A stretch of DNA of 64,000 nucleotides from Planctomycetota bacterium. Its GTDB lineage: Bacteria; Planctomycetota; Phycisphaerae; Phycisphaerales; UBA5793. The DNA lies in contig CAUJHZ010000058.1 of NCBI GenBank assembly GCA_963205185.1, forward strand, positions 62,001-126,000, given 5' to 3'. The notes beneath the pieces are model-generated. The model was not told the origin of the DNA. It was given only the letters and a program-made list of their open reading frames with translations, and did not search any database. Below, piece after piece: positions 1-7,758 of the stretch (position 1 is its first letter; the number at the start of each line of letters is the position of its first letter). The position numbers and the translations under genes were made by a program.

Positions 1-607
1 TGTTCTCACCGTCCATGACGTTCTCCTGATTCGCAGCGATCGCCGCGACGTTCACACTGGTCTTTCCATCCGCCCCGAGGTCCACGAAACTGATCTCGCC
101 GAGTGTCGCCTTGCGGACCACGTTCACGGGTCCGGCAAACTCCTGGCCGTTGACGAGTACCTTCTGCCCCTCGCGGATGAATTCGAACTCCTCGACCGAA
201 GCGCCCACCGACGCCTGCCAGGGGAATCCGTTCTTCGAAGAGGTCACGATCTCTCGGGCCGTGGGCGTGTCGCGCGACACAACACCCGAGGCGATGAGTT
301 GCCCCTGCTCGATGCGGATCGCGTCGGTGTGACCGACACCTGAAGCCGGATCATGGCTGAATCGAATCGGCCGCTGTTGCGAGGGGATGTTCAATCCAGC
401 CAGGTCGAGAATGACCGGGTGCCGCCACGCGGCGACGCGCATGGCGCTGCCGGTGTAGGCGATCATCTTGAAACGCGGCAGCGCCGTCTGACCTTCGCCG
501 GCCGCCGCCTCGATATCGATCTGCGCTGCGGCGGTGATCTCAATCGATTGCGGCGTCGCCTGTTCAGGCGGCGATGCTGATCGCGTTGGCGTCTTGCTCT
601 TGGCCAT
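1..607 (-). CDS. Phage prohead protease (HK97-type/S78-like), partial at window edge
   Basis: The frame runs off the window after about 202 codons without a stop. It begins at an ATG that overlaps the 3' end of the portal gene by 44 nt, read in another frame. The visible protein has a Gln/Pro-rich start, then a beta-rich core with RFSHDP, a VGHTDAIRI strand, and SKNGFPWQASVGA followed by GPVNVVRKATLGEISFVD. The last segments match the pattern I associate with prohead protease domains that cut scaffold during head maturation. Its place directly after the portal fits. The major capsid protein could be fused downstream or be the next gene, but that part is not in view. The family call rests on pattern recognition without a search. 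Confidence 0.72.
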   Translation of the reverse strand, partial: MAKSKTPTRSASPPEQATPQSIEITAAAQIDIEAAAGEGQTALPRFKMIAYTGSAMRVAAWRHPVILDLAGLNIPSQQRPIRFSHDPASGVGHTDAIRIEQGQLIASGVVSRDTPTAREIVTSSKNGFPWQASVGASVEEFEFIREGQKVLVNGQEFAGPVNVVRKATLGEISFVDLGADGKTSVNVAAIAANQENVMDGEN

Positions 608-2060
608 TGTCCTGATTCCCGTCATTGCTGGTGTCGCCCGCGCTCGGCTGTGCCTGCGCCGGTGACAGTCCCAGTTCCTTCATGAGTTCGGCTTCACGCG
701 CCCGCTGGCGCAGTTCTTCTTCCCAGTCCCGACCCTGCCGGGCGAACTCGGTCGCGAGTGTCGTCGTGTGACTGGCCAGTCGTGTGGCCTGCGCATTCGC
801 TTCCTTGGCGGGATCGACGTGCTCCATGCCATCCCAGAACCACGTGTGCGGCGTGGCGACGCCGATCGCTCGCATCGACTGGGGCAGCAATCCCTCGACG
901 AGCACGGCTTCATCAAGCCAGGCGCGGAGAATCCGATCGAGGACCGCCGTCTGAAGGTGGTTCTGCTCGACACGGATCGATTTGTAGTAGGTCTGGTGAT
1001 CGAGGCGGCCGGAGGCGTAGTTGTACCCGCTGCTATTCCCGGCTGCGACATTGAAAGGCATGTTCAGGCAACGCGCGATCTCGTTGAGGATCTCGCGCTT
1101 GAACTCGGCGTATGTCGTCGCGGGCTGCTCGGCATGGACCTGGCCGAGTTTCCAGCCGCCGGGCAGGACCGTGGCCAGGCGCTTCTCGAGTTCGACGATG
1201 TCCATCGGCTCGAGCGATTCGGCTTCACCGTTGGGCGGGGCGTCGGTGTAGATCACGGCCGCGAAGTCGGCGGCGGTCTCGGCGGCTGCGATGACCGCGA
1301 GTGTGTAACGCCGCAACTGGGCGAAGAGCGGCAGTGCCGGCGTGATGTCGGGAATGCCGCGCCACTGGCCGGGCCGATCGACGCGGTAGTAGTGGACGAC
1401 CGATGCGGCAGGCACGGTGTCGAACTCGCCGCCAAAGCCGAACATGCCGCCGTCCCCCGGATGGCGACGCAGCACGGTGTACTTGATCGGGTTGCCGAAC
1501 GAATCGAAGGTGATGCCGTCCGCCTCGCCGATGCGGAGCAGGCGACCCGGCGGACTCGTGACCTGGTCGGGCTCGACGAGTCGCAGATCGAGCTGGACCG
1601 GCGCTTCGACGGCCGGGTTATTCGTGAGAATGCCGAAGGCCTCGCCGCTCTCCGCACGGGCCAGCCGCATGGTGCGCAACTTCTCGGGCAGGTTGATCGC
1701 CCGCGACCACTGCTCGAATGACTTCTCGATGATGTCGTTGGCCTTGGTGTCATTCGTGAGCATCTGGAGGCGCGGGCCCGTGCCGATGGTGTCGTTGGCC
1801 AGTGTGAGAACGATCCCTTTGGCGTACGAGTTGTTGGCGACCTCGTAGCGGGCCCGGTTGCGCAGGATGCGCCGGACCTCGGGCGAAAGGGCCGCATTGG
1901 GTGACAGGCCGTCGGCATTGGCCCAGTGGCGGCGGTTGTCGGTCGTGGTCTGCGCCGAGTCGAACTTGGCGCGAACGATCCGCACCAGCGGACGCGATGA
2001 CGCTGCCGGCGCCTTGCCGCTGCTGCCAAACCACGATGTCATCAATTGCTTGAGCATCAT
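564..2060 (-). CDS. Phage portal protein, lambda family (Phage_portal_2)
   Basis: About 498 aa, the usual size for lambda gpB-type portals. The N-terminus carries RRILRNRARYEVANNSYAKG and TIGTGPRLQ, the start of the lambda-portal fold. The middle has VVHYYRVDRPGQWRGIPDI and LRRYTLAVIAAAETAADFAAV, the stem and clip helices typical of the family. A C-terminal segment with NMPFNVAAGNSSGYNYASGRLD is also characteristic. The portal forms the dodecameric DNA gate of the procapsid and docks the terminase. The chosen ATG overlaps the stop of the preceding 66-aa gene; a GTG one codon upstream and an ATG one codon downstream are alternatives. It is the anchor for calling the whole left region phage. 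Confidence 0.93.
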   Translation of the reverse strand: MMLKQLMTSWFGSSGKAPAASSRPLVRIVRAKFDSAQTTTDNRRHWANADGLSPNAALSPEVRRILRNRARYEVANNSYAKGIVLTLANDTIGTGPRLQMLTNDTKANDIIEKSFEQWSRAINLPEKLRTMRLARAESGEAFGILTNNPAVEAPVQLDLRLVEPDQVTSPPGRLLRIGEADGITFDSFGNPIKYTVLRRHPGDGGMFGFGGEFDTVPAASVVHYYRVDRPGQWRGIPDITPALPLFAQLRRYTLAVIAAAETAADFAAVIYTDAPPNGEAESLEPMDIVELEKRLATVLPGGWKLGQVHAEQPATTYAEFKREILNEIARCLNMPFNVAAGNSSGYNYASGRLDHQTYYKSIRVEQNHLQTAVLDRILRAWLDEAVLVEGLLPQSMRAIGVATPHTWFWDGMEHVDPAKEANAQATRLASHTTTLATEFARQGRDWEEELRQRAREAELMKELGLSPAQAQPSAGDTSNDGNQDNGQEQDANAISIAA

Positions 2061-2260
2061 CACGCCGTACCCGGCGGCTCCAGTTGCACGAACTTCACCT
2101 TCAGCCCTTTGCCCCGGCTCGCCTTCTTGCTTTCGAGGTAGCGGTCCGCTTCGATCTGCTCGCGGAGCGAGTGCTGCTCGACGCTGCCCGAATCGCCGCT
2201 CGCCTTGGCGGGGCCTTCGGCGCTTTGTTTAATCGCCTGCTCGATGTCGGACTCAGCCAT
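2060..2260 (-). CDS. Small phage protein in the head-tail joining (gpW) position
   Basis: A 66-aa acidic then basic protein starting MAESDIEQAIKQSAEGPAKA and ending close to the portal start, with which its stop overlaps. Its place between terminase and portal is where lambda-like phages keep gpW, the small head-to-tail joining protein, and its length fits. However, I see no clear gpW signature, and the Ser/Gln-rich middle suggests it could be something else. An AAGGG-type ribosome site lies just upstream of the ATG. The larger open frame in another phase (see next entry) overlaps its first two thirds. Confidence 0.6.
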   Translation of the reverse strand: MAESDIEQAIKQSAEGPAKASGDSGSVEQHSLREQIEADRYLESKKASRGKGLKVKFVQLEPPGTA

Positions 2261-2475
2261 CCCTTGTCCTCGTACATTTCGATGAGAACGGTCATGCGCT
2301 TGCGATACCGGCGCTGCCGCTGGGCGTAGGTGTTGACAGCCGTGGAAACCGGCCGCCCCTCCAGGTGCGCCACCCACGCTTCCTGCACCGCGTCATCCAG
2401 ATCAGGCGCAGGGACAAAGCGCAGCGCGATCACGAGTCGGCCGGGGTCATCCAGAGGTGGAAGCACATGGTCCAT
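2101..2475 (-). CDS. Sigma-factor-like short protein overlapping the next gene
   Basis: A 124-codon frame whose first ~72 residues look like real protein: LRFVPAPDLDDAVQEAWVAH followed by an AVNTYAQRQRRYRKR helix, resembling the region-2-like helices of phage sigma factors. The last ~50 residues are Ser/Arg/Ala-rich and match what a shifted reading of the overlapping 66-aa gene would give, so the biological end is uncertain. Either the two genes truly overlap by 160 nt, or a frameshift has split one longer gene. A 7-bp inverted repeat (2474..2480 with 2488..2494) lies over the start codon and could fold in the mRNA. Confidence is limited for these reasons. Confidence 0.45.
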   Translation of the reverse strand: MDHVLPPLDDPGRLVIALRFVPAPDLDDAVQEAWVAHLEGRPVSTAVNTYAQRQRRYRKRMTVLIEMYEDKGWLSPTSSRRLNKAPKAPPRRAAIRAASSSTRSASRSKRTATSKARRRAGAKG

Positions 2476-2635
2476 CCGTCAGGTACGGACGGATGAAACG
2501 CTCAGAGATTGCGGCTGAGGAGGGGTGCGAGCGAAGTCGTTACACGGGTAGAACTCGTGACGCATGCTCCGAGGCAAATTGCGCGGTGGGCTCTAGATCG
2601 TCATCGAGATTGAACCAGCTCTCCGGCCTGCGGCG

Positions 2636-2663
2636 GAAGGGTGGAGGAATTCCTCCACCCTTC
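2636..2663. repeat. Perfect 28-bp palindrome in a non-coding gap
   Basis: The sequence is a perfect inverted repeat with no loop, centred on GAATTC and having GAAGGGTGGAG arms. It lies between the end of the DUF2325-like gene (2686) and the start of the sigma-like gene (2475). There is no T-tract on either strand, so it does not look like a standard intrinsic terminator. A repetitive extragenic palindrome, a cruciform-forming site or a dimeric protein-binding site are all possible. The rest of 2476..2685 shows no credible gene. Confidence 0.7.
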
Positions 2664-2685
2664 TGCATTGCAGTAGTCTGACCAT

Positions 2686-3045
2686 TCAGGCGGAGCGTCG
2701 TCGCCCGTCGCGCCGCGAGAGCCACTCGCCTAACTGTGCTCTCGCAGAGCTCGCTCCGCGAAACTGCAGAACAGCATGTCCATTGCAGCAGAGCGACGGA
2801 AGCTTGCGGGCGTACTTCGTGTTCAACAGAACGATTGAAGCCTTCGCAATTGCCCGCTCAGCCACCGCGCGGGCGTTGCTGCCGTCATCGATGCAACCAC
2901 CGTACGCAAACTCGAAATGCCCACCAAGTTCCGATTGCACGAGTGCATCAAAGACTTTCCTTCGCATTCCCACAACGGCAACAAGTTCACGATCATGGGC
3001 ATAGTCATCGTCCACAGAGGACGAAGAAACACGATTCGGGCTCAT
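2686..3045 (-). CDS. DUF2325-like small protein (cargo gene)
   Basis: 119 aa, starting at an ATG with AGGGAGG six bases upstream. After ~20 variable residues comes ELVAVVGMRRKVFDALVQSE, then GGHFEFAYGGCIDDGS, then SIVLLNTKYARKLP and a short C-terminal helix. This order (VVG strand, G-x-F-E-x-x-x-G, then a strand with a short polar motif) is like DUF2325, small Rossmann-like proteins found beside nucleic-acid and conflict-related genes. The similarity is pattern-level only. It lies 62 nt downstream of the NYN gene on the same strand, so the two are probably co-transcribed. Its base composition looks less GC-rich than the flanking packaging genes, suggesting later acquisition. Confidence 0.5.
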   Translation of the reverse strand: MSPNRVSSSSVDDDYAHDRELVAVVGMRRKVFDALVQSELGGHFEFAYGGCIDDGSNARAVAERAIAKASIVLLNTKYARKLPSLCCNGHAVLQFRGASSARAQLGEWLSRRDGRRRSA

Positions 3046-3107
3046 CAGAGCCTCCCTTCAATAATGCGGCGGCATAAACCACCAAACGAAAACACCGATC
3101 CACAACG

Positions 3108-3746
3108 TCAGTGGATCAAAAAGTTGTCGGAAAACGCATCGGTCGATCCCACTTTGCGGATGCCAAAGAGTTCTTCTTCGCGGTCGTCTAGGTCGATCAG
3201 GATCAGGGGAAACGACGCGGCGCTGTCCCGCAGCACTTTGCCCCACCGACCGTCGAGGCTCCTGCCGAAGAATGCCAGATGGCTCTTTGCGTATTTGCTT
3301 CGCGTCTTCGCCGCACGAATGAGCGGTTCTGCTAGCGCGAAGCTGTCAGATACCAGAACAATTTCATGTGTCTTCGAAAGCGCGCCCATCGCGAAGGCAA
3401 TCGAAGCATCGAATCGAATCAACCGCTGCGCGGCACGATCACCAGGAGCAAGATTCATCGCACCAGGCTCGACGACGAAACTGTCACTCGGAGCGAACCG
3501 TCGAATTGCCCAACTAGACTCAAGATGCGCCAGAAAGCGAGCTTGGCCTTGGTTCGTCTCGCTGTAGGACGTCCATGCGACACGATCAACCTGCCGCCCT
3601 GGCGGACCATTGCCTACAGCATTGGCGATAGCGTCCGCCAGCGAGGCGTAGTTCAGCTGCTGCTCGGGGTAGAGATCGCGGATGGCGAAAAAAATCGCTG
3701 ACAGGTCCATGAGGATCGCCAGCGGCATCGCGGTAGAACGAGGCAT
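3108..3746 (-). CDS. NYN/PIN-like nuclease domain protein (cargo gene)
   Basis: 212 aa if started at the ATG preceded by GGGAGA; the frame stays open 19 codons further upstream without a ribosome site. The order of elements fits a NYN domain: AILMDLSAIFF with an early Asp, VDRVAWTSYSE, QRLIRFDASIAFAMG with a second Asp, then EIVLVSDSFALAEPLIRAA with the Ser-Asp-x-x-x-x-x-P/L arrangement, KSHLAFFG, and FPLILIDLDD. NYN domains are metal-dependent RNases of the PIN superfamily. The three acidic positions are visible, but the match is to family style and needs a profile search. It sits in an apparent two- or three-gene insert inside the packaging module, next to a DUF2325-like gene. Confidence 0.6.
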   Translation of the reverse strand: MPRSTAMPLAILMDLSAIFFAIRDLYPEQQLNYASLADAIANAVGNGPPGRQVDRVAWTSYSETNQGQARFLAHLESSWAIRRFAPSDSFVVEPGAMNLAPGDRAAQRLIRFDASIAFAMGALSKTHEIVLVSDSFALAEPLIRAAKTRSKYAKSHLAFFGRSLDGRWGKVLRDSAASFPLILIDLDDREEELFGIRKVGSTDAFSDNFLIH

Positions 3747-3969
3747 TTCCAGTCTCCCATAACGATGGGCCATATGACCCGAACAGCCATGATGGTACAA
3801 CAAGATGCTGGGTGGTCAAGTCTCGTCGACTCGTTTTCTTGGCTGGCAACCGCTCGTCGACGTGCGTTTGAATTCGGCGAGACGCTTCGCAAGACGACGA
3901 CTGGGACGGACGAGGATCGAAAGGGGGAGGGCCAAGCCACACGTCACCGTCGATCCGCAAGGTTCGTCG

Positions 3970-4578
3970 CTATTCGGCCTGATAGAAATGATCCGGGCAA
4001 ACTGCCCGAAGGAAAGCGATACCAGCGTCAGTGAACGGGGAGCACCAACCGATCTGATCCGGTGATAACGCAAAGAGGCTCAAAGCCGATTGGTACAGCT
4101 CCCGGCCGATTCCACTGCGACGACGATTCATGGACACTGCAACGAAGATGATCGACCACATCTGTGTGATATCGGGGCAGGCTTGGAACTCGGTTCCCTG
4201 ATCGTCCCGCCAAACGTGTCGCCAGACGGTAGTCCGAGGTTGGAGCATCATGATTCCGACGGCTCGATGGCCCACGTGGTGCAATAGGATGTTCGTGCCA
4301 CGAACCTCCATGGACTCGTCCGCATGGTACAGGCCCCCGACACTCGGGATGCCCATTCCGGCGCCAGACGCTAGCTTCTGTGCCCGGAGTTTTTGGGCTC
4401 TCGGTGAATGTGCATCGACAATTGTGATCCGTCGGTTGCGTTCCTGCCAGATTACTCGCTCTGTAGAGAGAGGACGAGCGCGCACGCCGTTGACCACCTG
4501 ATCGTGAAATGCCGCGTGTGCTTTCTCGTCTTCTCCAAGGCCCGCCGCATACTCCATGCAACAGATGGGACAGATCAT
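3970..4578 (-). CDS. ESCO/Eco1-like acetyltransferase with N-terminal C2H2 zinc finger
   Basis: 202 aa from the ATG that has GAGGGA six bases upstream; a GTG six codons earlier is possible. Residues 2-32 contain CPICCMEYAAGLGEDEKAHA followed by AFHDQVVNG. This is the C-x2-C...H-x3-H zinc finger with the C-x-M-x-Y and E-D-E-x-x-H features of the finger fused to eukaryotic cohesin acetyltransferases. The C-terminal half has IIFVAVSMNRRRSGIGRELY, the acetyl-CoA loop of GNAT enzymes, then IGWCSPFTDAGIAFLRAV, the C-S-x-P-T-x-x-G step typical of that same group. What it acetylates here is unknown. A phage-borne relative could modify an SMC-type or other DNA-associated protein. That is inference. 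Confidence 0.7.
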   Translation of the reverse strand: MICPICCMEYAAGLGEDEKAHAAFHDQVVNGVRARPLSTERVIWQERNRRITIVDAHSPRAQKLRAQKLASGAGMGIPSVGGLYHADESMEVRGTNILLHHVGHRAVGIMMLQPRTTVWRHVWRDDQGTEFQACPDITQMWSIIFVAVSMNRRRSGIGRELYQSALSLFALSPDQIGWCSPFTDAGIAFLRAVCPDHFYQAE

Positions 4579-4715
4579 CGCAGTTCCCTCGGGCACCGTC
4601 GTTTATCCCCAGCGGCCATATATCTAGTCCGCAATGCCTACCCACAATCCTAGATTGACGAGTGCCGCCGAAACTGCCCCGGCGTAGCCCGTGAAGCAGG
4701 GCCCAGGCCAGAGAA

Positions 4716-4901
4716 TTATCCCCCCATGCGTTCCGTCGTCGTCACGCGTCTGCCACAGTGCCGACACTCCCGCCGCCTGCGGATCGCGCCATCGGGGATA
4801 CGGCGGGTGTAGATGACCTCGAAGTGCGCACAGCCGCATTTCGGGCACAGGATCCCGCGCGGCTCCGGATCGCGTTTCCGCGTGGTCGTGGTTTCGCTCA
4901 T
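4716..4901 (-). CDS. Small zinc ribbon protein (NrdR-finger-like)
   Basis: 61 aa with ILCPKCGCAHFEVIYTRR and, after a short turn, RECRHCGRRVTTTERMGG. The two CxxC pairs and the R-x-C-x-x-C-G-x-R-x-T-T-T-E-R ending closely mimic the zinc ribbon of the transcription regulator NrdR. There is no ATP-cone, so it is not NrdR itself. Its ATG overlaps the terminase stop by four bases, implying translational coupling and a role late in infection. It may bind DNA during packaging or act as a small transcription factor. Confidence 0.72.
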   Translation of the reverse strand: MSETTTTRKRDPEPRGILCPKCGCAHFEVIYTRRIPDGAIRRRRECRHCGRRVTTTERMGG

Positions 4902-7198
4902 CGCCGCCCTCCCTGGAGGTCAGAGAGCCGGATTCGCCGGCGCGGCACGGGTTGCGTGTCCGTGCCATAGAGGACAGCACCCTGCATCGATGCGGCAACG
5001 GCGCAGCCGACGAGGCAGTCGAGCCAGTGATTGTCGATGCCGTCCACGCGGAGTTTCCACTCATCGACGGTCCGGCCTCGACCTTGCGTCTTCACGCGGT
5101 ACTCGCTGGTGAGGTGTTCGGCGAGGAGTTGATGGTTCGCCGCCGTGCGTTTGGATGACCCACCGGTGTGGCCGAACAGCGACAGACACCCCGGATCACC
5201 CATCGGCACCGCCAGGCGCGCGTGCACGAAGGACTTCCAATAGTTCGTGTCGAAGACGACGTGGCGCACGGCGCGCTTGCCGGTGATGACGGGGATGCGC
5301 CAGTTGAGGCCGACGCGGTCGCCGCGCTTGCGCTTGTACTCGCTGAAAGGGATGCTCGAAGCGCCGACGTACCGGCCATGGCTGGGCATGACGAGATTCG
5401 CGTACCGGCTCTGGCGGCAGAACTGGTAGACCACATCCGAGGACTGCCCCCAGTTGGCGTCGATGAGGCACCGGTCGATGCGGACCATCGCGCCGTCGTC
5501 GCGTTTCCATTCCCGGCCGAGTTTGGCATCGACGAGCCGCTCGAGACCGGCGTAGACCGCGCCTTCGAGACCGGCATGGGGCGCCGCCGCGGCGAGTGTT
5601 CGCCGGATGTCGCGGAGTGTGAAGTACGTGTGGGGGTCCTTCTGGTCCGGCTCGGTGCCGTAGTCGAGCACGCTCCCCGTGAAATCCTCCTCCCATGCCA
5701 CGATGAGCCAGAAGAGCGCCTTGGCCTGCACGTCGATGAACATGGTCAGCAGTGACGATCCGATCGGCACCTCGCCGCGCTCGTGGCCGCTGATCTTCGC
5801 GCCGATCTGTTCGGCCGTGAGCAGGTCTTCGTCGAGGGCGGTGCTCTCCGGGAGCGGTTCATTCTGGTACTCCGCCCAGAATGCGGCCTCATCCTGGAGC
5901 CGCAGATTCATCGCGTGCTGAATGGCGCTGAGTTCATCATGGTTGAACCGGTCCGGCCACGCGACCTCGGCGCCCTCATCCATCTCGGCGCGATTCTCGC
6001 CGTAGAACTCCGTGGCGCGGGTGATGCCCTCGTCGGCACGCAGTCCCTCGGCCCGCAATCGCGCGTACTCCGCCCACAACTGCTCGCGCGTCGGGAAGGA
6101 GTACACCATCTTCGTGCGCTGCCCTTGCCACTGCGGATGCTTGTCACGATCGAGCAGGCGGTCGGCCAGGTCGTCGGGCCGCACGACGGTGAGTGTCATG
6201 AGGCCGGCGATCTTGCGCCCCGGGCCCGCCAGGCCGAGGATGGCGCCGGCGAGGATGCGTTCGCGCGTGGCGCACTGCGATGGCGACCGTGCCGATTCAT
6301 CCGTCTGCGGATCGTCGATGAGCACCAGCGAGGGGCGCACGCTGCGGCCGTCGGGCCGCTTGTACTTCATGCCGCGGATGCGGCCGGTGATGCCGGCGAC
6401 GCGGATGATGCCACCCGAGGGCAGCGAACCCGGCATGGTCGGCAGGACGATCTCGTGCGCCGTCCAGCCGATGTGGGTCTGGCTGCCTTCGAAGAGTTGG
6501 CCTGCGGCGCGCTGGTGGATGCCGTCGAGGCAGTGGATGGGGAAGCACGCCTCGGGGAAGTCGTGCAGGAGGACTTCGCTGTTCTCCAGTTCGGCCTTGA
6601 TCGATTCGAGCATCTGGCTGGCGTGCTCTTCGTCGGATCCGATGAGGGAGACGAACTCGCGGTGGCCGTAGAGCAGGGCCCAGAGACAGGCGATCTCGCA
6701 CAGACTGGTCTTGCCGCTGCCGCGCGGCATGGCCATCGCGAAGAGGCCGCCTTCGAGGACCGCCTGCTCGATGCGGGCGATGACCTTCAGGTGGTCCGGC
6801 GACCACGACAGGTGGAATGTCTGCGGGAAATAGGTCTCGCAGAAGAGGCGGAAGTTGCGGCGGCAGGCTTCTTTGCGGCCCGCGTCGATGATCTCGGGCA
6901 GGGCGTCGATGGCCCGACCGGTGAAGGACTCGGGCAGGTGGCGAGCTCGGGCCGCGTCGAATGGTTCATCTGCAGAATCATCATCGATGGCGTCTTCTAC
7001 GGCCAGCCGCTCGTGCCGTTCGATCACCAGCCACGCGGTGTAGCGGAGCAGATCGACAGTCTTCCCGTCGCCGATGCGATACCCGGCGCGGGTGCGATGC
7101 CGGTGCAGCTGCCGCTCGCTGATCACCTCCCCCAGCGGCGTGCTGTTGAGCAGTCGGCACAGTTCGGCCGGCTTGAGTTGGCGCGGGTCAATCGCCAC
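4898..7198 (-). CDS. Phage terminase large subunit, GpA family
   Basis: About 766 aa. Residues ~10-65 form a helix-rich module like the separate small-subunit candidate upstream. A long ATPase domain follows, with Walker A PRGSGKT near residue 160, a Walker B strand SLVLIDDPQTDE, and LSWSPDHLKVIARIEQAV just before it. The C-terminal nuclease part has LLTMFIDVQAKALFWLIVAW (first acidic residue), RIDRCLIDANWGQSSDVVY, and DNHWLDCLVGCAVAAS near the end, all usual for GpA-type terminases. It cuts and pumps phage DNA into the procapsid. The GTG with GGAG six bases upstream is preferred over the GTG two codons earlier, which would overlap its ribosome site. Confidence 0.93.
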   Translation of the reverse strand: MAIDPRQLKPAELCRLLNSTPLGEVISERQLHRHRTRAGYRIGDGKTVDLLRYTAWLVIERHERLAVEDAIDDDSADEPFDAARARHLPESFTGRAIDALPEIIDAGRKEACRRNFRLFCETYFPQTFHLSWSPDHLKVIARIEQAVLEGGLFAMAMPRGSGKTSLCEIACLWALLYGHREFVSLIGSDEEHASQMLESIKAELENSEVLLHDFPEACFPIHCLDGIHQRAAGQLFEGSQTHIGWTAHEIVLPTMPGSLPSGGIIRVAGITGRIRGMKYKRPDGRSVRPSLVLIDDPQTDESARSPSQCATRERILAGAILGLAGPGRKIAGLMTLTVVRPDDLADRLLDRDKHPQWQGQRTKMVYSFPTREQLWAEYARLRAEGLRADEGITRATEFYGENRAEMDEGAEVAWPDRFNHDELSAIQHAMNLRLQDEAAFWAEYQNEPLPESTALDEDLLTAEQIGAKISGHERGEVPIGSSLLTMFIDVQAKALFWLIVAWEEDFTGSVLDYGTEPDQKDPHTYFTLRDIRRTLAAAAPHAGLEGAVYAGLERLVDAKLGREWKRDDGAMVRIDRCLIDANWGQSSDVVYQFCRQSRYANLVMPSHGRYVGASSIPFSEYKRKRGDRVGLNWRIPVITGKRAVRHVVFDTNYWKSFVHARLAVPMGDPGCLSLFGHTGGSSKRTAANHQLLAEHLTSEYRVKTQGRGRTVDEWKLRVDGIDNHWLDCLVGCAVAASMQGAVLYGTDTQPVPRRRIRLSDLQGGRR

Positions 7199-7466
7199 GA
7201 GCACCTCCGTTGGCGCTGGCGCTCTCGGCCATGTCGCGCACGAGCCACGCGGCGTAGTGCACCAGGTTGATCGTGCCGTCGGCGTTGGTTGGCGCTCCGT
7301 CGTCGATGTCGCGCTCGATCATCGCCTCGCTCACCGGCCGGCCGGCGACGCGCGTCAACGTGCGCGCCGTGTCGGTCACCGATAGAGCGGCGGGATTCAG
7401 CCCGGCGGCGCGCTCGGCTTGCCGTGAGTCTGGTCGAACGGTCTGTTCTTCACGCGGCGTCGACAC
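7188..7466 (-). CDS. Small terminase-like DNA-binding protein
   Basis: 92 aa from a GTG with GGAGGG six bases upstream. The frame extends upstream, but that part is Arg/Ala-rich and looks non-coding. The C-terminal ~50 residues, with VSEAMIERDIDDGAPTNADG then TINLVHYAAWLVRDMA, match the N-terminal module of the adjacent large subunit (SERQLHRH...VDLLRYTAWLV). Both look like the DNA-recognition helix module of small terminases. It overlaps the large-subunit start and opens the leftward late operon. It probably selects packaging sites on phage DNA. Confidence 0.6.
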   Translation of the reverse strand: MSTPREEQTVRPDSRQAERAAGLNPAALSVTDTARTLTRVAGRPVSEAMIERDIDDGAPTNADGTINLVHYAAWLVRDMAESASANGGARGD

Positions 7467-7758
7467 GGCGGCCCTCCGTGGCCCACGGCGCGCCCGGGTT
7501 GCTCGATGCGAGGCGTCGGCCCATGTACGAACCCGGCCCAACGTGGGCCAACACGGCGCGATGTTCGGCCATTCCTAGCAGATGCCTAGCACATGGCGCG
7601 CTGCTCGCGGCGAGGCTCCCCACACTCATGCCCAGTTGTGCACAATCTGCGAATCCTGCTCGAATCCTCGGCGATTCCCCTTGCATGTGCGCGCCGTTCA
7701 TGCCCTCATGTGTGCAACGCGAGGCGGAATAGGCCGCCCGCCGCAAGGAGCCAGACGC
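7467..7758. promoter_or_regulatory. Divergent control region between late and rightward blocks
   Basis: 292 nt without a convincing gene, lying between the starts of two operons read in opposite directions, so promoters for both are expected. I cannot name clear -35/-10 pairs. Two features stand out: a tandem 11-bp repeat CCTAGCAGATG/CCTAGCACATG at 7574..7595, and a 10-bp palindrome TTGTGCACAA at 7636..7645. Either could bind a phage regulator. Confidence 0.4.

Noticed and set aside
2540-2725. 61-codon minus-strand frame across the palindrome
   Set aside because: The central GGGIPPPF is simply the palindrome translated; it is not supported by a ribosome site or a family.
5783-7270. A 495-codon plus-strand frame opposite the terminase
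   Set aside because: The terminase motifs are unmistakable; the opposite frame is a typical third-position GC shadow.
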